DNA of 62,587 nucleotides, taken from NCBI RefSeq assembly GCF_022179245.1, contig NZ_BPQM01000022.1, positions 1-62,587 on the forward strand. The letters are read 5' to 3'. A program made the translations under genes and the position numbers. The stretch's first letter is position 1, and every line of letters starts with the position of its first letter. Shown here piece by piece: positions 24,701 through 32,882 of this stretch. The notes beneath the pieces are model-generated. The model saw only the letters and a list, made by a program, of their open reading frames with translations. It did no database searches and was not told the DNA's origin. Source of the stretch: Methylobacterium gregans. GTDB lineage: Bacteria > Pseudomonadota > Alphaproteobacteria > Rhizobiales > Beijerinckiaceae.

Positions 24701-24900
24701 CCTCGAAGAGCCAGCAGGCGATCGGCACCGGCGTGATGGGCGGCATGATCTCGGCCACCGTGCTCGCGGTGTTCTTCGTGCCGGTCTTCTTCGTGGTGGT
24801 GATGCGGCTCTTCCGCCGCCGCGACGTCGAGGCCGGGATGCGGGCGGAGGCCGAGCCCGGCGCGGTGCGCCCGCCGCAGCACGGCGTGCCGGCGGAGTGA
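21733..24900 (+). CDS. RND multidrug efflux permease (HAE1, AcrB/MexB-like)
   Basis: A 1055-aa inner-membrane proton/drug antiporter, full length for the HAE1 class. The N-terminus MARFFIDRPVFAWVVALFII is diagnostic. Proton-relay aspartates D407 and D408 lie in the TM4 block MVLAIGILVDDAIVVVENVER. Two large periplasmic loops and the C-terminal TM block IGLSAKNAILIVEFAKDL are intact. It forms an operon with the upstream adaptor gene. The substrate range cannot be read from the sequence. Confidence 0.95.
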   Translation: MARFFIDRPVFAWVVALFIILGGALSIPMLPIAQYPVIAPPSIALSTAFPGASVESLYTGTTRLIEDELNGAANIMSFESTTDSFGSINITATFEPGTDPALASVEVQNRLKRVEARLPAEVRQNGILVEEASAATLNIITLVSTDGKMDEIGLGDFLMRNVINEIRRIPGVGRATLYSTERSLRVWVDPDKLRGLSLTPEDVTDAIRNQNIQIASGAVGAQPSPVNHAVFAPIIVKGQLSTVDDFGAIVLRANPDGSNVRLRDVSRIELGGDAYQFSTRLNGGEAAGISVTLAPDGNALETAKGIRAKMEELAQFFPPGLKWDIPYDITPAVEASIEKVLHTLVEAVVLVFIVMFLFLQNIRYTLIPTIVVPIALMGTVTVMLLAGFSINVLTMFGMVLAIGILVDDAIVVVENVERIMNEEGLHPKEATRKAMDQITGAIIGITLVLVAVFIPMAFFPGSVGIIYRQFSIAMVTSIGFSALLALTLTPALCATLLKPIEKGHGHAKGGFFGWFNRVVDRETARYGRGTRWFIKKSGRVMLVYLALVAGVGYAFLRLPEGFLPIEDQGFFTVDIQTPPGASYNRTQAAVRKVEEHLLAQPGVATVTTLNGFSFSGQGPNLSQAFVTLKPWGERDAKNSAAALVAGTNAALSGYRDAIIDAQEPPPVDNLGNAAGFSFRLQDRAQRGYSALAAAEAQLLKIAQQSPILQKVKIEGLPATPQAELIIDREKAAALGVKFEDINATIQVNLGSVYTNDFPNRGKMQRVYVQAEQLQRMQASDILNYAVKNSQGTMVPMSSFADLKWSMGPSQIVGFNGYQSVRFTGEPAPGHTSGEAISEMERLMQQLPKGFGYTWTGQSLQEKQAGSQASLLLALSVLIVFLCLAALYESWAIPFSVLLVIPLGVIGSVAAVYLRGMPNDVYFKIGLITIIGLSAKNAILIVEFAKDLWKPGTNIIEATIQASTLRFRPIVMTSLAFIFGVVPLAIATGAASKSQQAIGTGVMGGMISATVLAVFFVPVFFVVVMRLFRRRDVEAGMRAEAEPGAVRPPQHGVPAE

Positions 24901-25160
24901 CGGGCGTCCTGTCGGATCGCGCCGACCCCTCGCAGGCTGTCCGGATAGCAGCGTGCGACGGGGTTGCCGGCGCGGTTCGTGACTGTACAGGCGCAGACCA
25001 AGTCGAGCCCAGGCTCTGACTTGGTCTCATTTGGCCTCGCACGCCGGATCACATGTTGATCCGGGTCGCGCGACGCGTGGACGCGCGGCCATGCTTTCGG
25101 TAGTCTTTCGCGCATGACGAGCCGGATCCCCGATCCGCGCCGCCATGCGGAGGGACGCCG

Positions 25161-25742
25161 ATGCCGATCCGATCCCCTCTCGGCCTGGGCTTCGCCCTCG
25201 CCGCCCTCGTCCTCGCACAGTCCGGAGCGCGTGCCGAACCGTCGGCCGGAACCTGGACGGATCCGCCGCCGAGGACCGGCGCCCCGGCCGCCGTCTCGCC
25301 GCCCCGCACGGAGCCGGCGCAGGCGGCCGAACGCACCAAGGCGACCGCGACATCGGCTGCCAAGCCTGCCGCGGCTGCGGCACCCGCACGGGCCGAGTCT
25401 TCAGTGAGGAAATCCGCGCGGGCGGCGCGTGCCGCTCCGGCCCGCCGTGCGGTGGCGGCCCGGGCGGTCGTGGTACGGCCCGAACGGACCGTGCGGCGCG
25501 GGGCGGTGCGTCCGGTCCGGGTCGCGCGGCCGCTCGACCGGGACTGGCCGCCGGCCGAACCGGCGGCGCAGCCGTACTATCCCATGCCGCGTGCCTACGA
25601 CCCGCGGGACCCGCGGCTGGAGCGTCTCTGGAGCGCCGAGGAAGCCGGCTATCTCGCGGTGCGCGGCCGCCACGTCGCCTATCCGGACGGGCGCGTCCTC
25701 AGGATCTACCGGCCGGGCCGCGACGACGAGGATCTCGACTGA
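25161..25742 (+). CDS. Ala/Arg/Pro-rich exported protein
   Basis: A 193-aa protein with a signal peptide (MPIRSPLGLGFALAALVLAQ, then SGARA, cleavage near 25). A long low-complexity Ala/Pro/Arg/Thr region covers about 26-130. A more ordered C-terminus follows, YYPMPRAYDPRDPRLERLWSAEEAGYLAVRGRHVAYPDGRVLRIY. Its basic, proline-rich middle could bind peptidoglycan or nucleic acid in the envelope, but nothing specific is known. It ends 18 bp before the convergent GcrA-like gene. Confidence 0.65.
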   Translation: MPIRSPLGLGFALAALVLAQSGARAEPSAGTWTDPPPRTGAPAAVSPPRTEPAQAAERTKATATSAAKPAAAAAPARAESSVRKSARAARAAPARRAVAARAVVVRPERTVRRGAVRPVRVARPLDRDWPPAEPAAQPYYPMPRAYDPRDPRLERLWSAEEAGYLAVRGRHVAYPDGRVLRIYRPGRDDEDLD

Positions 25743-25760
25743 GGACGGCTACCGGCGTTC

Positions 25761-25994
25761 TCAGCGGATGCGGCCGGGGCGGGTCGGCTCGAAGACGATG
25801 CGGCGATGGTAGGCGCACCAGCTCTTGCCGTCCTGCACGGGCGCGCCGCAGCACACGGCGCGCTCGGTCGGCTCGCCGATGATGAACTTGCAGACGAAGG
25901 CCCCCGACTGCGCGAAGGGCACGCGCAGGTCGGCCGAGGGCTCCTTGATGGTCTCGGCTTCGCCGATCTGGGACATGCGGACGAGTTGATTCAT
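25761..25994 (-). CDS. small GcrA-like protein
   Basis: A 77-aa protein whose second half, GAFVCKFIIGEPTERAVCCGAP, then GKSWCAYHRRIVFEP, is the cysteine/histidine-containing C-terminal motif of the alphaproteobacterial cell-cycle regulator GcrA. The N-terminal DNA-binding domain of GcrA is absent. This is therefore a stand-alone C-terminal module, which in GcrA contacts sigma70. A start at Met7 is also possible. The function is unknown; competition with full-length GcrA is a reasonable guess only. Confidence 0.75.
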   Translation of the reverse strand: MNQLVRMSQIGEAETIKEPSADLRVPFAQSGAFVCKFIIGEPTERAVCCGAPVQDGKSWCAYHRRIVFEPTRPGRIR

Positions 25995-26538
25995 CGGACG
26001 ACTTGAGAGGGTTCGGGGATCCTGCCGTCGCGGAGCGCCGGCCCGGCAGGGACAAAGCCGTGGGTCTGCGCGGCCAGTGCCGGGTCGGGCACCGCCCCGG
26101 ACCCGTTCGGGCCGGTGCGCAGGCATCATCGTATTGTTATAGCTGGGATTCCGGTGCGGGAAAACAAGACCGGCCGGGCGTCGGTGCGCCCGCGCACGAG
26201 CGTTGCGGTTCTATACCGCCGCCCGTCTCGGCGCTGTCTTGCTCGATAGGACAGTCATCGCGCGAGCCGATAGTGGTCTCGCGGTGATCTGGATTGGTGT
26301 GCGGAGACTCGTGCGAGGTTTCGGCCCTCCTCGGCGCCGCGCCGTGCAGCAGGGCCGAGCGGCCCCGCCATGCCCGAGCCGCAACCCTATCCCCTTCTTT
26401 TTGCGAGCCGTCCCGCCTCGTCGGGCTTGGACCCGTGCCGAATCAGGCCCTCGGCGGTCCGCTTGAGCCGTGCCGCGCGGCAGTGTAGGCGTCCGGCGGA
26501 CGGCCCTGCGCGGCGTTCCGGGCCGCGGGAGACTGGCG
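25995..26538. other. intergenic, likely divergent promoters
   Basis: This 544-bp gap lies between the divergent GcrA-like and epimerase genes. It includes an AT-richer stretch near 26125-26160 (GTATTGTTATAGC), plausible promoter DNA. No gene, tRNA or repeat is recognised; open frames here are Arg-rich shadows. Confidence 0.45.
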
Positions 26539-27552
26539 ATGCGCGTCCTCGTGACCGGTTCGGCCGGGTTCATCGGCTACCATCTCGGCCGGCGCCTGCT
26601 CGCCGAGGGCCACGCCGTCACCGGCCTCGACGCCTTCTCGGACTACTACGATGTCGGCCTGAAGCGTGCCCGGCACGCGGACCTCGCGAACCGGCCCGGC
26701 TTCACGCCCGTCGAGGGCCGCCTCGAGACGCCCGGCCTGCTGCGCGACCTCCTGACAGGGATGAAGCCCGAGATCGTGGTGCACCTCGCCGCCCAGGCGG
26801 GCGTGCGCTACAGCCTGGAGAACCCGCAGGCCTACGCCGATTCCAACCTCACCGGCAGCTTCAACCTGCTGGAGGCAGTGCGCGCCAACCCCGTGCGCCA
26901 CCTGCTCCTCGCCTCGACGAGCTCGGCCTATGGCGGCAATACCGCCCTGCCCTTCCGCGAGACCGACCGCGCGGTGAGCCCGCTGACCTTCTACGCGGCG
27001 ACCAAGCTCGCCATGGAGGCGATGGCGCATTCCTACAGCCACCTCTTCGGCATCCCGACTACGGCCTTCCGCTTCTTCACCGTCTACGGGCCGTGGGGCC
27101 GGCCCGACATGGCGCTGTTCCTGTTCACCCGGAAGATCCTGGCGGGCGAGCCGATCGAGGTCTTCGCGGGCGGCGCGGCGGAGCGGGACTTCACCTATAT
27201 CGACGACTTGGTCGAGGCGGTGCGCCGCCTCGTCGACGCAGTCCCGCCGCTGCCCGGAGAGGGCGAGCCGGTCGGGCCCGAGGACACGCTGAGCCCGAGC
27301 GCGGCCTACCGGCTCGTCAATATCGGCGGCGGCCGGCCGGTGCGCCTCGACGCGATGATCGACACGCTGGAGCGGGCACTCGGCCGGCCGGCGGAGCGCA
27401 TCCTGAAGCCGCTGCCGCCCGGCGACGTGCCGCGCACCCAGGCCTCGACCGAGCTGCTGCGCCGTCTCGTCGGCGCGGTGCCGGAGACGCCGATCACGAC
27501 GGGCATCCCGGCCTTCGTCACATGGTACCGGGACTATTACGCCGCCCGCTGA
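26539..27552 (+). CDS. NAD-dependent epimerase, UDP-glucuronate 4-epimerase-like
   Basis: A 337-aa extended short-chain dehydrogenase. The nucleotide-binding TGSAGFIGYHLGRRL (6-20) and the LDAFSDYYDVGLKRARHADL segment typical of UDP-glucuronate epimerases are present. Ser/Tyr/Lys catalytic residues appear in STSSAYGGN and FYAATK. The C-terminal half has FRFFTVYGPWGRPDMALFLFTRKIL. It probably interconverts UDP-glucuronate and UDP-galacturonate for surface polysaccharide. I chose the ATG at 26539 over 26470 since the fold begins MRVLVTG. No other polysaccharide genes are adjacent. Confidence 0.85.
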   Translation: MRVLVTGSAGFIGYHLGRRLLAEGHAVTGLDAFSDYYDVGLKRARHADLANRPGFTPVEGRLETPGLLRDLLTGMKPEIVVHLAAQAGVRYSLENPQAYADSNLTGSFNLLEAVRANPVRHLLLASTSSAYGGNTALPFRETDRAVSPLTFYAATKLAMEAMAHSYSHLFGIPTTAFRFFTVYGPWGRPDMALFLFTRKILAGEPIEVFAGGAAERDFTYIDDLVEAVRRLVDAVPPLPGEGEPVGPEDTLSPSAAYRLVNIGGGRPVRLDAMIDTLERALGRPAERILKPLPPGDVPRTQASTELLRRLVGAVPETPITTGIPAFVTWYRDYYAAR

Positions 27553-27620
27553 CGGTCCGGTCGCGCCGCGCGGCCGGATATGGTTCAGTGGTGCCCTGAT
27601 CACAGGACACGGATCCCTGC

Positions 27621-28466
27621 ATGGCCTCGCCCCTCGTCTCCGCCGACTGGCTGCACCAACGCCTCGACGCGCCCGACCTCGTGGTGCTCGACGGCTCCTG
27701 GTACCTGCCCGCGGCCGGGCGCGATCCGGAGGCGGAGTATCGGGCGGCCCACATCCCGCGGGCCGTGCGCTTCGACATCGACCGGATGAGCGACGAGACA
27801 TCCGGGCTGCCCCACATGCTGCCGCGCCCCGAGGTCTTCGCCTCGCGCATGCGCGCGCTCGGCGTCGGCGACGGCCAGCAGATCGTGGTCTACGATGGGA
27901 TGGGGCTGTTCTCGGCCCCGCGGGTCTGGTGGATGCTGCGCACCTTCGGGGTGCGCGACGCGCTGGTGCTCGACGGCGGCCTGCCGGCCTGGGTCGCGGC
28001 GGGCTACCCGACCGAGGACGGCGCCCCGGCCCCGCGGGAGCGGCGCCATTTCAGCGCCCGGCTCGACCACGGCGCGGTGGCGGATGCGGGCGATGTCGCC
28101 CGGGCGCTGGCGGGCGGCTCGACCCAGGTGGTCGATGCCCGCTCGGCCCCGCGCTTCCGCGGCGAGGAGGCCGAGCCCCGCCCCGGCGTGCGCCCCGGGC
28201 ATATGCCGGGCGCGCGGAACCTGCACTACGCCAGCCTCCTGCGCGACGGGCACATGAAAAGCCCGGACGCGCTGCGCGCGGTGCTGGAAGCGGCCGGCGT
28301 CGATCCGGAGCGGCCGGTGCTCACCACCTGCGGCTCGGGCGTGACCGCGGCGATCATCTCGCTGGCGTTGGAGACGCTGGGGCATCCGGCCCGCAGCCTC
28401 TACGACGGGTCGTGGTCGGAATGGGGGGCGGACCAGAGCCGGCCCGTGGCGACCGGGAGCGCGTGA
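27621..28466 (+). CDS. sseA: 3-mercaptopyruvate/thiosulfate sulfurtransferase
   Basis: A 281-aa tandem-rhodanese enzyme that moves sulfane sulfur from 3-mercaptopyruvate to an acceptor. Domain 1 covers about 5-130 (VSADWLHQRLDAPDLVVLDGSWYLP; YDGMGLFSAPRVWWMLRTFG). Domain 2 covers 145-275 (VVDARSAPRFRGEEAEPRPG, HMPGARNLHY). The catalytic cysteine is in the loop TTCGSGVTAAII; CGSG(V/I)T is typical of mercaptopyruvate sulfurtransferases rather than rhodaneses (CRKGV). It ends at a hairpin in a convergent gap. Confidence 0.9.
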   Translation: MASPLVSADWLHQRLDAPDLVVLDGSWYLPAAGRDPEAEYRAAHIPRAVRFDIDRMSDETSGLPHMLPRPEVFASRMRALGVGDGQQIVVYDGMGLFSAPRVWWMLRTFGVRDALVLDGGLPAWVAAGYPTEDGAPAPRERRHFSARLDHGAVADAGDVARALAGGSTQVVDARSAPRFRGEEAEPRPGVRPGHMPGARNLHYASLLRDGHMKSPDALRAVLEAAGVDPERPVLTTCGSGVTAAIISLALETLGHPARSLYDGSWSEWGADQSRPVATGSA

Positions 28467-28478
28467 GCGCGAAGCTCT

Positions 28479-28502
28479 CCCTCCCCCGCAGAAGGGGGAG
28501 GG
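28479..28502. terminator. hairpin between convergent sseA and aminopeptidase genes
   Basis: A perfect 9-bp stem CCCTCCCCC / GGGGGAGGG with a 6-nt loop lies 13 bp after the sseA stop and 13 bp before the aminopeptidase end. No T-run is present. A related CTCTCCCCCTC / GGGGAGGGAGAG hairpin occurs at about 30459-30484, so this may be a second dispersed repeat type with a termination role. Confidence 0.55.
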
Positions 28503-28514
28503 CTGGGCTGGCGT

Positions 28515-29762
28515 TCAGGCCCACTCGCCCCGGCGCATCACCGGCACGGCCTGCCCGTCCTCGCGGATGCCGTCCACGTCGATCTCCGCCGAGCCGATCA
28601 TCCAGTCGATGTGGATCAGGCTGCGGTTGGCGCCGCGGGCCGCGAGGTCGTCCTCGCTGAAGTCGGCGCCACCGTTGCGAAAACACTTGCTGTAGGCCTG
28701 GCCCAGCGCGATGTGGCTCGCCGCGTTCTCGTCGTAGAGCGTGTTGTAGAACAAGAGCCCCGAGGCCGAGATCGCCGAGGAGGCCGGCACCAGCGCGACC
28801 TCGCCGAGGCGGCGCGCGCCCTCGTCGGTGTCGAGTACCCGGGCGAGCACGTCGGCGCCGGTGCGGGCGCTCGATTCCACGATCCGTCCCTCCGCGAAGC
28901 GCACCGCGATCCCGTCGATCAGCGTGCCCTGGTAGGAGAGCGGCTTGGTGCTGGTGACGTGGCCGTCCACCCGCAGCTTGTGCGGCGTGGTGAAGACCTC
29001 CTCGGTCGGGATGTTGGCGTTGCAGGTGATGCCGCTGCGCGACGTCGCCGCGCCGCCGCACCACTCGTGGTCGTCGGCGAGCCCCACCGTCAGGTCGGTG
29101 CCGGGGCCGCGGAAGCGGAGGGCTGCGAAGTGCTCCGCGTTGAGCCGGTCCTTGCGGGCGTGGAGATCCGCGTTGTGCTTCGCCCAGGCGCCGAGCGGGT
29201 CCGGCCCGTTGACGCGCGAGGCCGCGAAGACTGCGTCCCAGAGCCGGGCCACCGCCTCCGCCTCGGGCAGGTCGGGGAAGACGGTGCGGGCCCAGGCCGG
29301 GGTCGCGGCCGAGACGATGGTCCAGTTGGTGGCGAAGTTGGCGATGAGTTCCAGCGCCGGCACGTAGGCCTTGGAGCGGGCGCGGTTGGCGCGCGCGACC
29401 TTCTCGGGATCCTGGCCGACGAGCAGGGACGGGTCGTCGCCGCTGATCGCGAGCCGCGCGGCGCCGTTGCGGTAGGCCTCGGCCATGCCGGCGTAGAGCC
29501 AGCCGGCGGCCGTGTCGAAGGCGGCGTCCGGCGCGTGGGCGAAGCGGGCGAGCGTGGCGACGTCGTCGCCGAGCAGGGTGGTGACCAGCGAGGCGCCCGC
29601 CGCATAGGCCTCGCGGGTGATCGCGCGGGCGAGCGGCAGCGCTTCCAGGGGCGCCGTCAGCACGAGTTCCTGGCCGGGCTGCAGGTTGAGCCCGACCCGC
29701 ACGGCCACCGTGGCCAGCCGGTCGAGCCGCGGATCCGTCTGCGGCTCGGCGTGTCCCGTCAT
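28515..29762 (-). CDS. M29-family metallo-aminopeptidase
   Basis: A 415-aa cytoplasmic leucyl-type aminopeptidase of the thermophilic (M29, AmpS/PepS) family. The C-terminal catalytic part has the two-metal ligands within GEVALVPASSAIS, YDENAASHIALGQAY and HIDWMIGSAEIDVDG. The preceding region has NIPTEEVFTTPHK, also diagnostic. I chose the ATG at 29762 (MTGHAEPQTDPRLDRLA); the frame is open 15 codons further upstream without a good site. It faces sseA convergently, and the DUF2218 gene ends 69 bp upstream on the same strand. Confidence 0.9.
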   Translation of the reverse strand: MTGHAEPQTDPRLDRLATVAVRVGLNLQPGQELVLTAPLEALPLARAITREAYAAGASLVTTLLGDDVATLARFAHAPDAAFDTAAGWLYAGMAEAYRNGAARLAISGDDPSLLVGQDPEKVARANRARSKAYVPALELIANFATNWTIVSAATPAWARTVFPDLPEAEAVARLWDAVFAASRVNGPDPLGAWAKHNADLHARKDRLNAEHFAALRFRGPGTDLTVGLADDHEWCGGAATSRSGITCNANIPTEEVFTTPHKLRVDGHVTSTKPLSYQGTLIDGIAVRFAEGRIVESSARTGADVLARVLDTDEGARRLGEVALVPASSAISASGLLFYNTLYDENAASHIALGQAYSKCFRNGGADFSEDDLAARGANRSLIHIDWMIGSAEIDVDGIREDGQAVPVMRRGEWA

Positions 29763-29831
29763 CGTCCCTGTCCCTCGCGTCCGGCCCTCAGGCGGGGCCG
29801 GACCCAAGATCGGTGCAGGGGACTCAGAAAA

Positions 29832-30125
29832 TCAAGCGGCCCGTGACCAGGTGATGTCGCCGAGGCTCTCCCGGAAGGCGAAGCGCGCGAGGTGGTCGGC
29901 GACCACGTTCTCCAGCCGCGTCAGGCCGACCGGGTCGGACGTGGCGATGCGCATCACCAGCGCGTCGGGCTCGGCCTCGAAGGTGCAGACCCGGTCGTCG
30001 CCGAACGGCACCGTGCCGCGCTCGGGCGTGCTCTCGACCGGGAACTTGTGGCTCCAATGCCGGCAGAGCTGCTGCAGGTAGCGGCTCGCCTCGGCGGTGT
30101 GGACGCGGGCCTGAGAGGTGGGCAT
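29832..30125 (-). CDS. DUF2218 protein
   Basis: A 97-aa protein matching the DUF2218 pattern: ASRYLQQLCRHWSHKFPVES near the N-terminus, then FGDDRVCTFEAEPDALVMRI, and ENVVADHLARFAFRE near the C-terminus. Family members are small proteins, sometimes linked to siderophore or iron genes; the function is not established. The ATG at 30125 fits the family length; an in-frame upstream start is unlikely. Confidence 0.8.
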   Translation of the reverse strand: MPTSQARVHTAEASRYLQQLCRHWSHKFPVESTPERGTVPFGDDRVCTFEAEPDALVMRIATSDPVGLTRLENVVADHLARFAFRESLGDITWSRAA

Positions 30126-30541
30126 CGGGTGGTCTCCTGAACGTGTGTTCTCGCGGGAGCCGTCGTCGTCTTCGCATGATCTTCGCATGTGCGAAGGCGC
30201 CGGACCGGAGAAGCAAGTGGCGGGCCCGATCGCCGGAAGGCTGCCGGGCCTTTGAGGAACAAACTCCGTGAGAGCCGTTAAAGCCCGGATAACGCTGAAG
30301 CTCTCCTGAACGAAGGGCGCGTGTGCCCCGGGGCCAGCGACAACCCGCGACGGGTGTCATATGGGGCGCAGGATCGAGCGACTTTGTGGCGTGGTGCGGC
30401 GCTTTTCGTGGCCGTGTGCTGCGGCGCACCACGATGGAGCGGTGGGCGCCCCCGTGGTCTCTCCCCCTCTGCGGGGAGGGAGAGCGGCGTGGTGGAATCG
30501 TCCTCCGTCGCACGCCCCATACGCGCGACAAGAGCAGCGCC
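30126..30541. other. intergenic with one hairpin repeat
   Basis: This 416-bp gap holds the imperfect hairpin CTCTCCCCCTC / GGGGAGGGAGAG (about 30459-30484), inside a longer palindrome with CCGTGGT on one side and CGTGGTGG on the other. No gene or RNA is recognised. Direct clustering near the 3' end of the FAD-oxidase gene suggests termination. Confidence 0.45.
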
Positions 30542-31966
30542 TCACCGGCCCGGATCGGCCGCCCCCTCCCCCACCACCTTGCCCGGATTGAGGATCCCAT
30601 CAGGGTCGAGCGCCGTCTTGAGGCGCCGCATCAGGTCGAGCCCGACCGGGTCGCCGTAGCGCTCCAGCTCCGCGCGCTTGAGCAGGCCGACCCCGTGCTC
30701 GGCGGCGATCGAGCCGCCCCGGGCGTGCACGATGTCGTGCACGATGCGGTTGAAGCGGCCCCATTCCGCCAGGAAGGTCTCGCGCGCCATGCCGGGCGGC
30801 TGGCTCAGGTTGAAGTGGATGTTGCCGTCGCCGAAATGGCCGAAGGCGCAGACCCGGATGCCCGGCATCGCGGCCTCGCAGGCGGCGGTGGCCTCGGAGA
30901 GGAAGGCGGGCAGGCTTGAGAGCGGCACCGAGACGTCGTGCTTGATCGAGGCGCCCGCCCGCTTCTGCGCCTCGGGCATCGCCTCGCGCAAGCGCCAGAG
31001 CGCCCGGTTCTGCGCCTCGCTCGCGCCGACGGTCGCGTCCTCGACGATGCCCGCCTCGAGCGTGGCGGCGAGCGCCGCCTCCATCTCGGCCCGGGTATCG
31101 GCGTCGGGCCGGGCGGAGGCCAGCTCGATCAGCGCGTAGGCCCCGTGGGCGCCCGCGAGGGGGCGCACCGCTCCGGGGGTGTGGGCCAGGACGAGGTCGA
31201 GCCCGAAGGGCGGCATCACCTCGAAGGCGGTGAGATCCCGGTCGCAGGCGTCGCGCAGCCGCGCGAACAGGGCGAGCGCCCGCTCCGGCGAGGCGAGCCC
31301 CGCGAAGGCGACCGTCGTCGAGCGCGGCCGCGGGAACAGCCGGAGCACGGCCGCCGTGACGATGCCGAGCGTCCCCTCCGAGCCGATGAAGAGCTGCTTC
31401 AGGTCGTAGCCCGCATTGTCCTTGCGCAGGGCCCGTAGGCCGTTCCAGACCCGGCCGTCGGCGAGGACCACCTCGAGCCCCAGCACGAGGTCGCGGGCGT
31501 TGCCGTACGAGAGGACCTGCACGCCGCCCGCGTTGGTCGCGATGCCGCCGCCGATCCGGGCCGAGCCGCGCGAGGCGTAGGAGAGCGGGAACAGCAGACC
31601 CGCCGCCTCCGCGGCGTCCTGGAGGTCTTGAAGGATCACCCCGGCCTCGACCGTCGCGGTGGCGCCGACCGGGTCGATCGCCCGCACGCCGTTCATCCGG
31701 GCGAGCGACAGCACGAGGCCGCCCCGCGGCACGCCGCCGCCCACGAGCCCGGTATTGCCGCCCTGCGCCACCACCGGCACGCCGGCCTCCGCGCAGGCGC
31801 GCACCACGAAGGCGACCTCCTCCGTGCTGCCCGGCCGCGCGACGGCGCGCGCCTCGCCCCGGTAGAGGCGGCGCTGCTCGGCGAGGTAGGGCTCCACGTC
31901 CTCCGGTGCGGTGAGGAGATGGGCCGCCCCGAGCCGGGCGCGCAGGGCGTCGAGCAAGCCGTCCAT
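30542..31966 (-). CDS. FAD-linked 2-hydroxyacid dehydrogenase (GlcD/D2HGDH type)
   Basis: A 474-aa flavoprotein of the VAO family. The PP-loop-like FAD motif is in VVAQGGNTGLVGGGVP (66-81), followed by ASRGSARIGGGIATNAGGVQVLSYGNARD and LFIGSEGTLGIVTAAVLR. The C-terminal FAD-oxidase domain carries the metal-site motif CAFGHFGDGNIHFNLSQP and AAEHGVGLLK. Substrate could be D-lactate, glycolate or D-2-hydroxyglutarate; no GlcE or GlcF partners are adjacent, which favours a single-subunit D-2-hydroxyglutarate or D-lactate dehydrogenase. Confidence 0.88.
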   Translation of the reverse strand: MDGLLDALRARLGAAHLLTAPEDVEPYLAEQRRLYRGEARAVARPGSTEEVAFVVRACAEAGVPVVAQGGNTGLVGGGVPRGGLVLSLARMNGVRAIDPVGATATVEAGVILQDLQDAAEAAGLLFPLSYASRGSARIGGGIATNAGGVQVLSYGNARDLVLGLEVVLADGRVWNGLRALRKDNAGYDLKQLFIGSEGTLGIVTAAVLRLFPRPRSTTVAFAGLASPERALALFARLRDACDRDLTAFEVMPPFGLDLVLAHTPGAVRPLAGAHGAYALIELASARPDADTRAEMEAALAATLEAGIVEDATVGASEAQNRALWRLREAMPEAQKRAGASIKHDVSVPLSSLPAFLSEATAACEAAMPGIRVCAFGHFGDGNIHFNLSQPPGMARETFLAEWGRFNRIVHDIVHARGGSIAAEHGVGLLKRAELERYGDPVGLDLMRRLKTALDPDGILNPGKVVGEGAADPGR

Positions 31967-32182
31967 CCGGGATCCCCTCCGCGTCCCTCTTGCCGGCCGG
32001 CCACAGCCGCTGCGCCGCGTGCCGGATCTCCGCCCCGGCCCTGCCGCGCGGGCTGGCGCGGACGGCGTCCTGGCCTAATGTGGGCCCGCGGCGATGTGGG
32101 CGTAGCCCGTCCGCGCCGGCCGCGGAAGTCCGGGGATGTCCCCCGGGCCCTGACCCGCCGACCGTTCTGCCAGAGGCGACGT

Positions 32183-32878
32183 ATGCTCTCCGTCATCCCG
32201 AACCCGCCGCGCACGGCCCTGCCGATCGTCGGCAGCCCGGATCTCTTCCCGGTGCGGCGGGTCTACTGCGTCGGGCGCAACTACGCGGCGCATGCCCGCG
32301 AGATGGGCGCCAACCCCGACCGCGAGCCGCCCTTCTTCTTCATGAAGCCCGCCGACGCGCTTCTGAACGTGGGTCCGGAACCGACCGAGCTGCCCTATCC
32401 GCCCCGCACGGAGAATTACCATTTCGAGATCGAGCTGGTGGTCGGGCTCGGCAAGGGCGGCCGCGACGTGCCCGTCGCGCAGGCGCTCGACCACGTCTAC
32501 GGCTACGCGATCGGCCTCGACATGACCCGGCGCGACCTGCAGGACGAGGCCAAGGCGCTGCGCCGGCCCTGGGATCTCGGCAAGGCGGCCGACGCCTCCG
32601 GGCCGATCGGCCCACTCCACCCGGCCGCCGCGGTCGGCCATCCGGAATCCGGCGCGATCACGCTCGCGGTCGACGGGCAGGTGCGCCAGAGCGGCGACCT
32701 CTCGGAGATGATCTGGTCGGTGGCCGAGCAGATCGCCTACCTGTCGGGCTATTTCGAGCTGGCGCCGGGCGACCTGATCTTCACCGGCACGCCCTCGGGC
32801 GTCGGCCCGGTGCGCCGCGGCGAGCGCATGACCGGCGCGGTCGCCGGGCTCGGCACGATCGTGCTCGACGTGGTCTGA
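32183..32878 (+). CDS. fumarylacetoacetate hydrolase family protein
   Basis: A 231-aa FAH-fold enzyme. Visible family features are VYCVGRNYAAHAREMG near residue 30, PFFFMKPADAL, the metal-ligand strand YHFEIELVVGLG, the YAIGLDMTRRDLQDEAK block and the C-terminal LIFTGTPSGVGPV. The short, single-domain form resembles fumarylpyruvate hydrolases and acylpyruvases. I chose ATG 32183, because the residues before it are out of family. The NUDIX gene follows after 4 nt, probably in the same transcript. Confidence 0.85.
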   Translation: MLSVIPNPPRTALPIVGSPDLFPVRRVYCVGRNYAAHAREMGANPDREPPFFFMKPADALLNVGPEPTELPYPPRTENYHFEIELVVGLGKGGRDVPVAQALDHVYGYAIGLDMTRRDLQDEAKALRRPWDLGKAADASGPIGPLHPAAAVGHPESGAITLAVDGQVRQSGDLSEMIWSVAEQIAYLSGYFELAPGDLIFTGTPSGVGPVRRGERMTGAVAGLGTIVLDVV

Positions 32879-32882
32879 CCAC

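Noticed and set aside
21613..24882. 1089-aa open frame antisense to the RND pump
   Set aside because: It is the GC-driven mirror of a clearly conserved gene; the translation is His/Asp/Arg-rich without any family.
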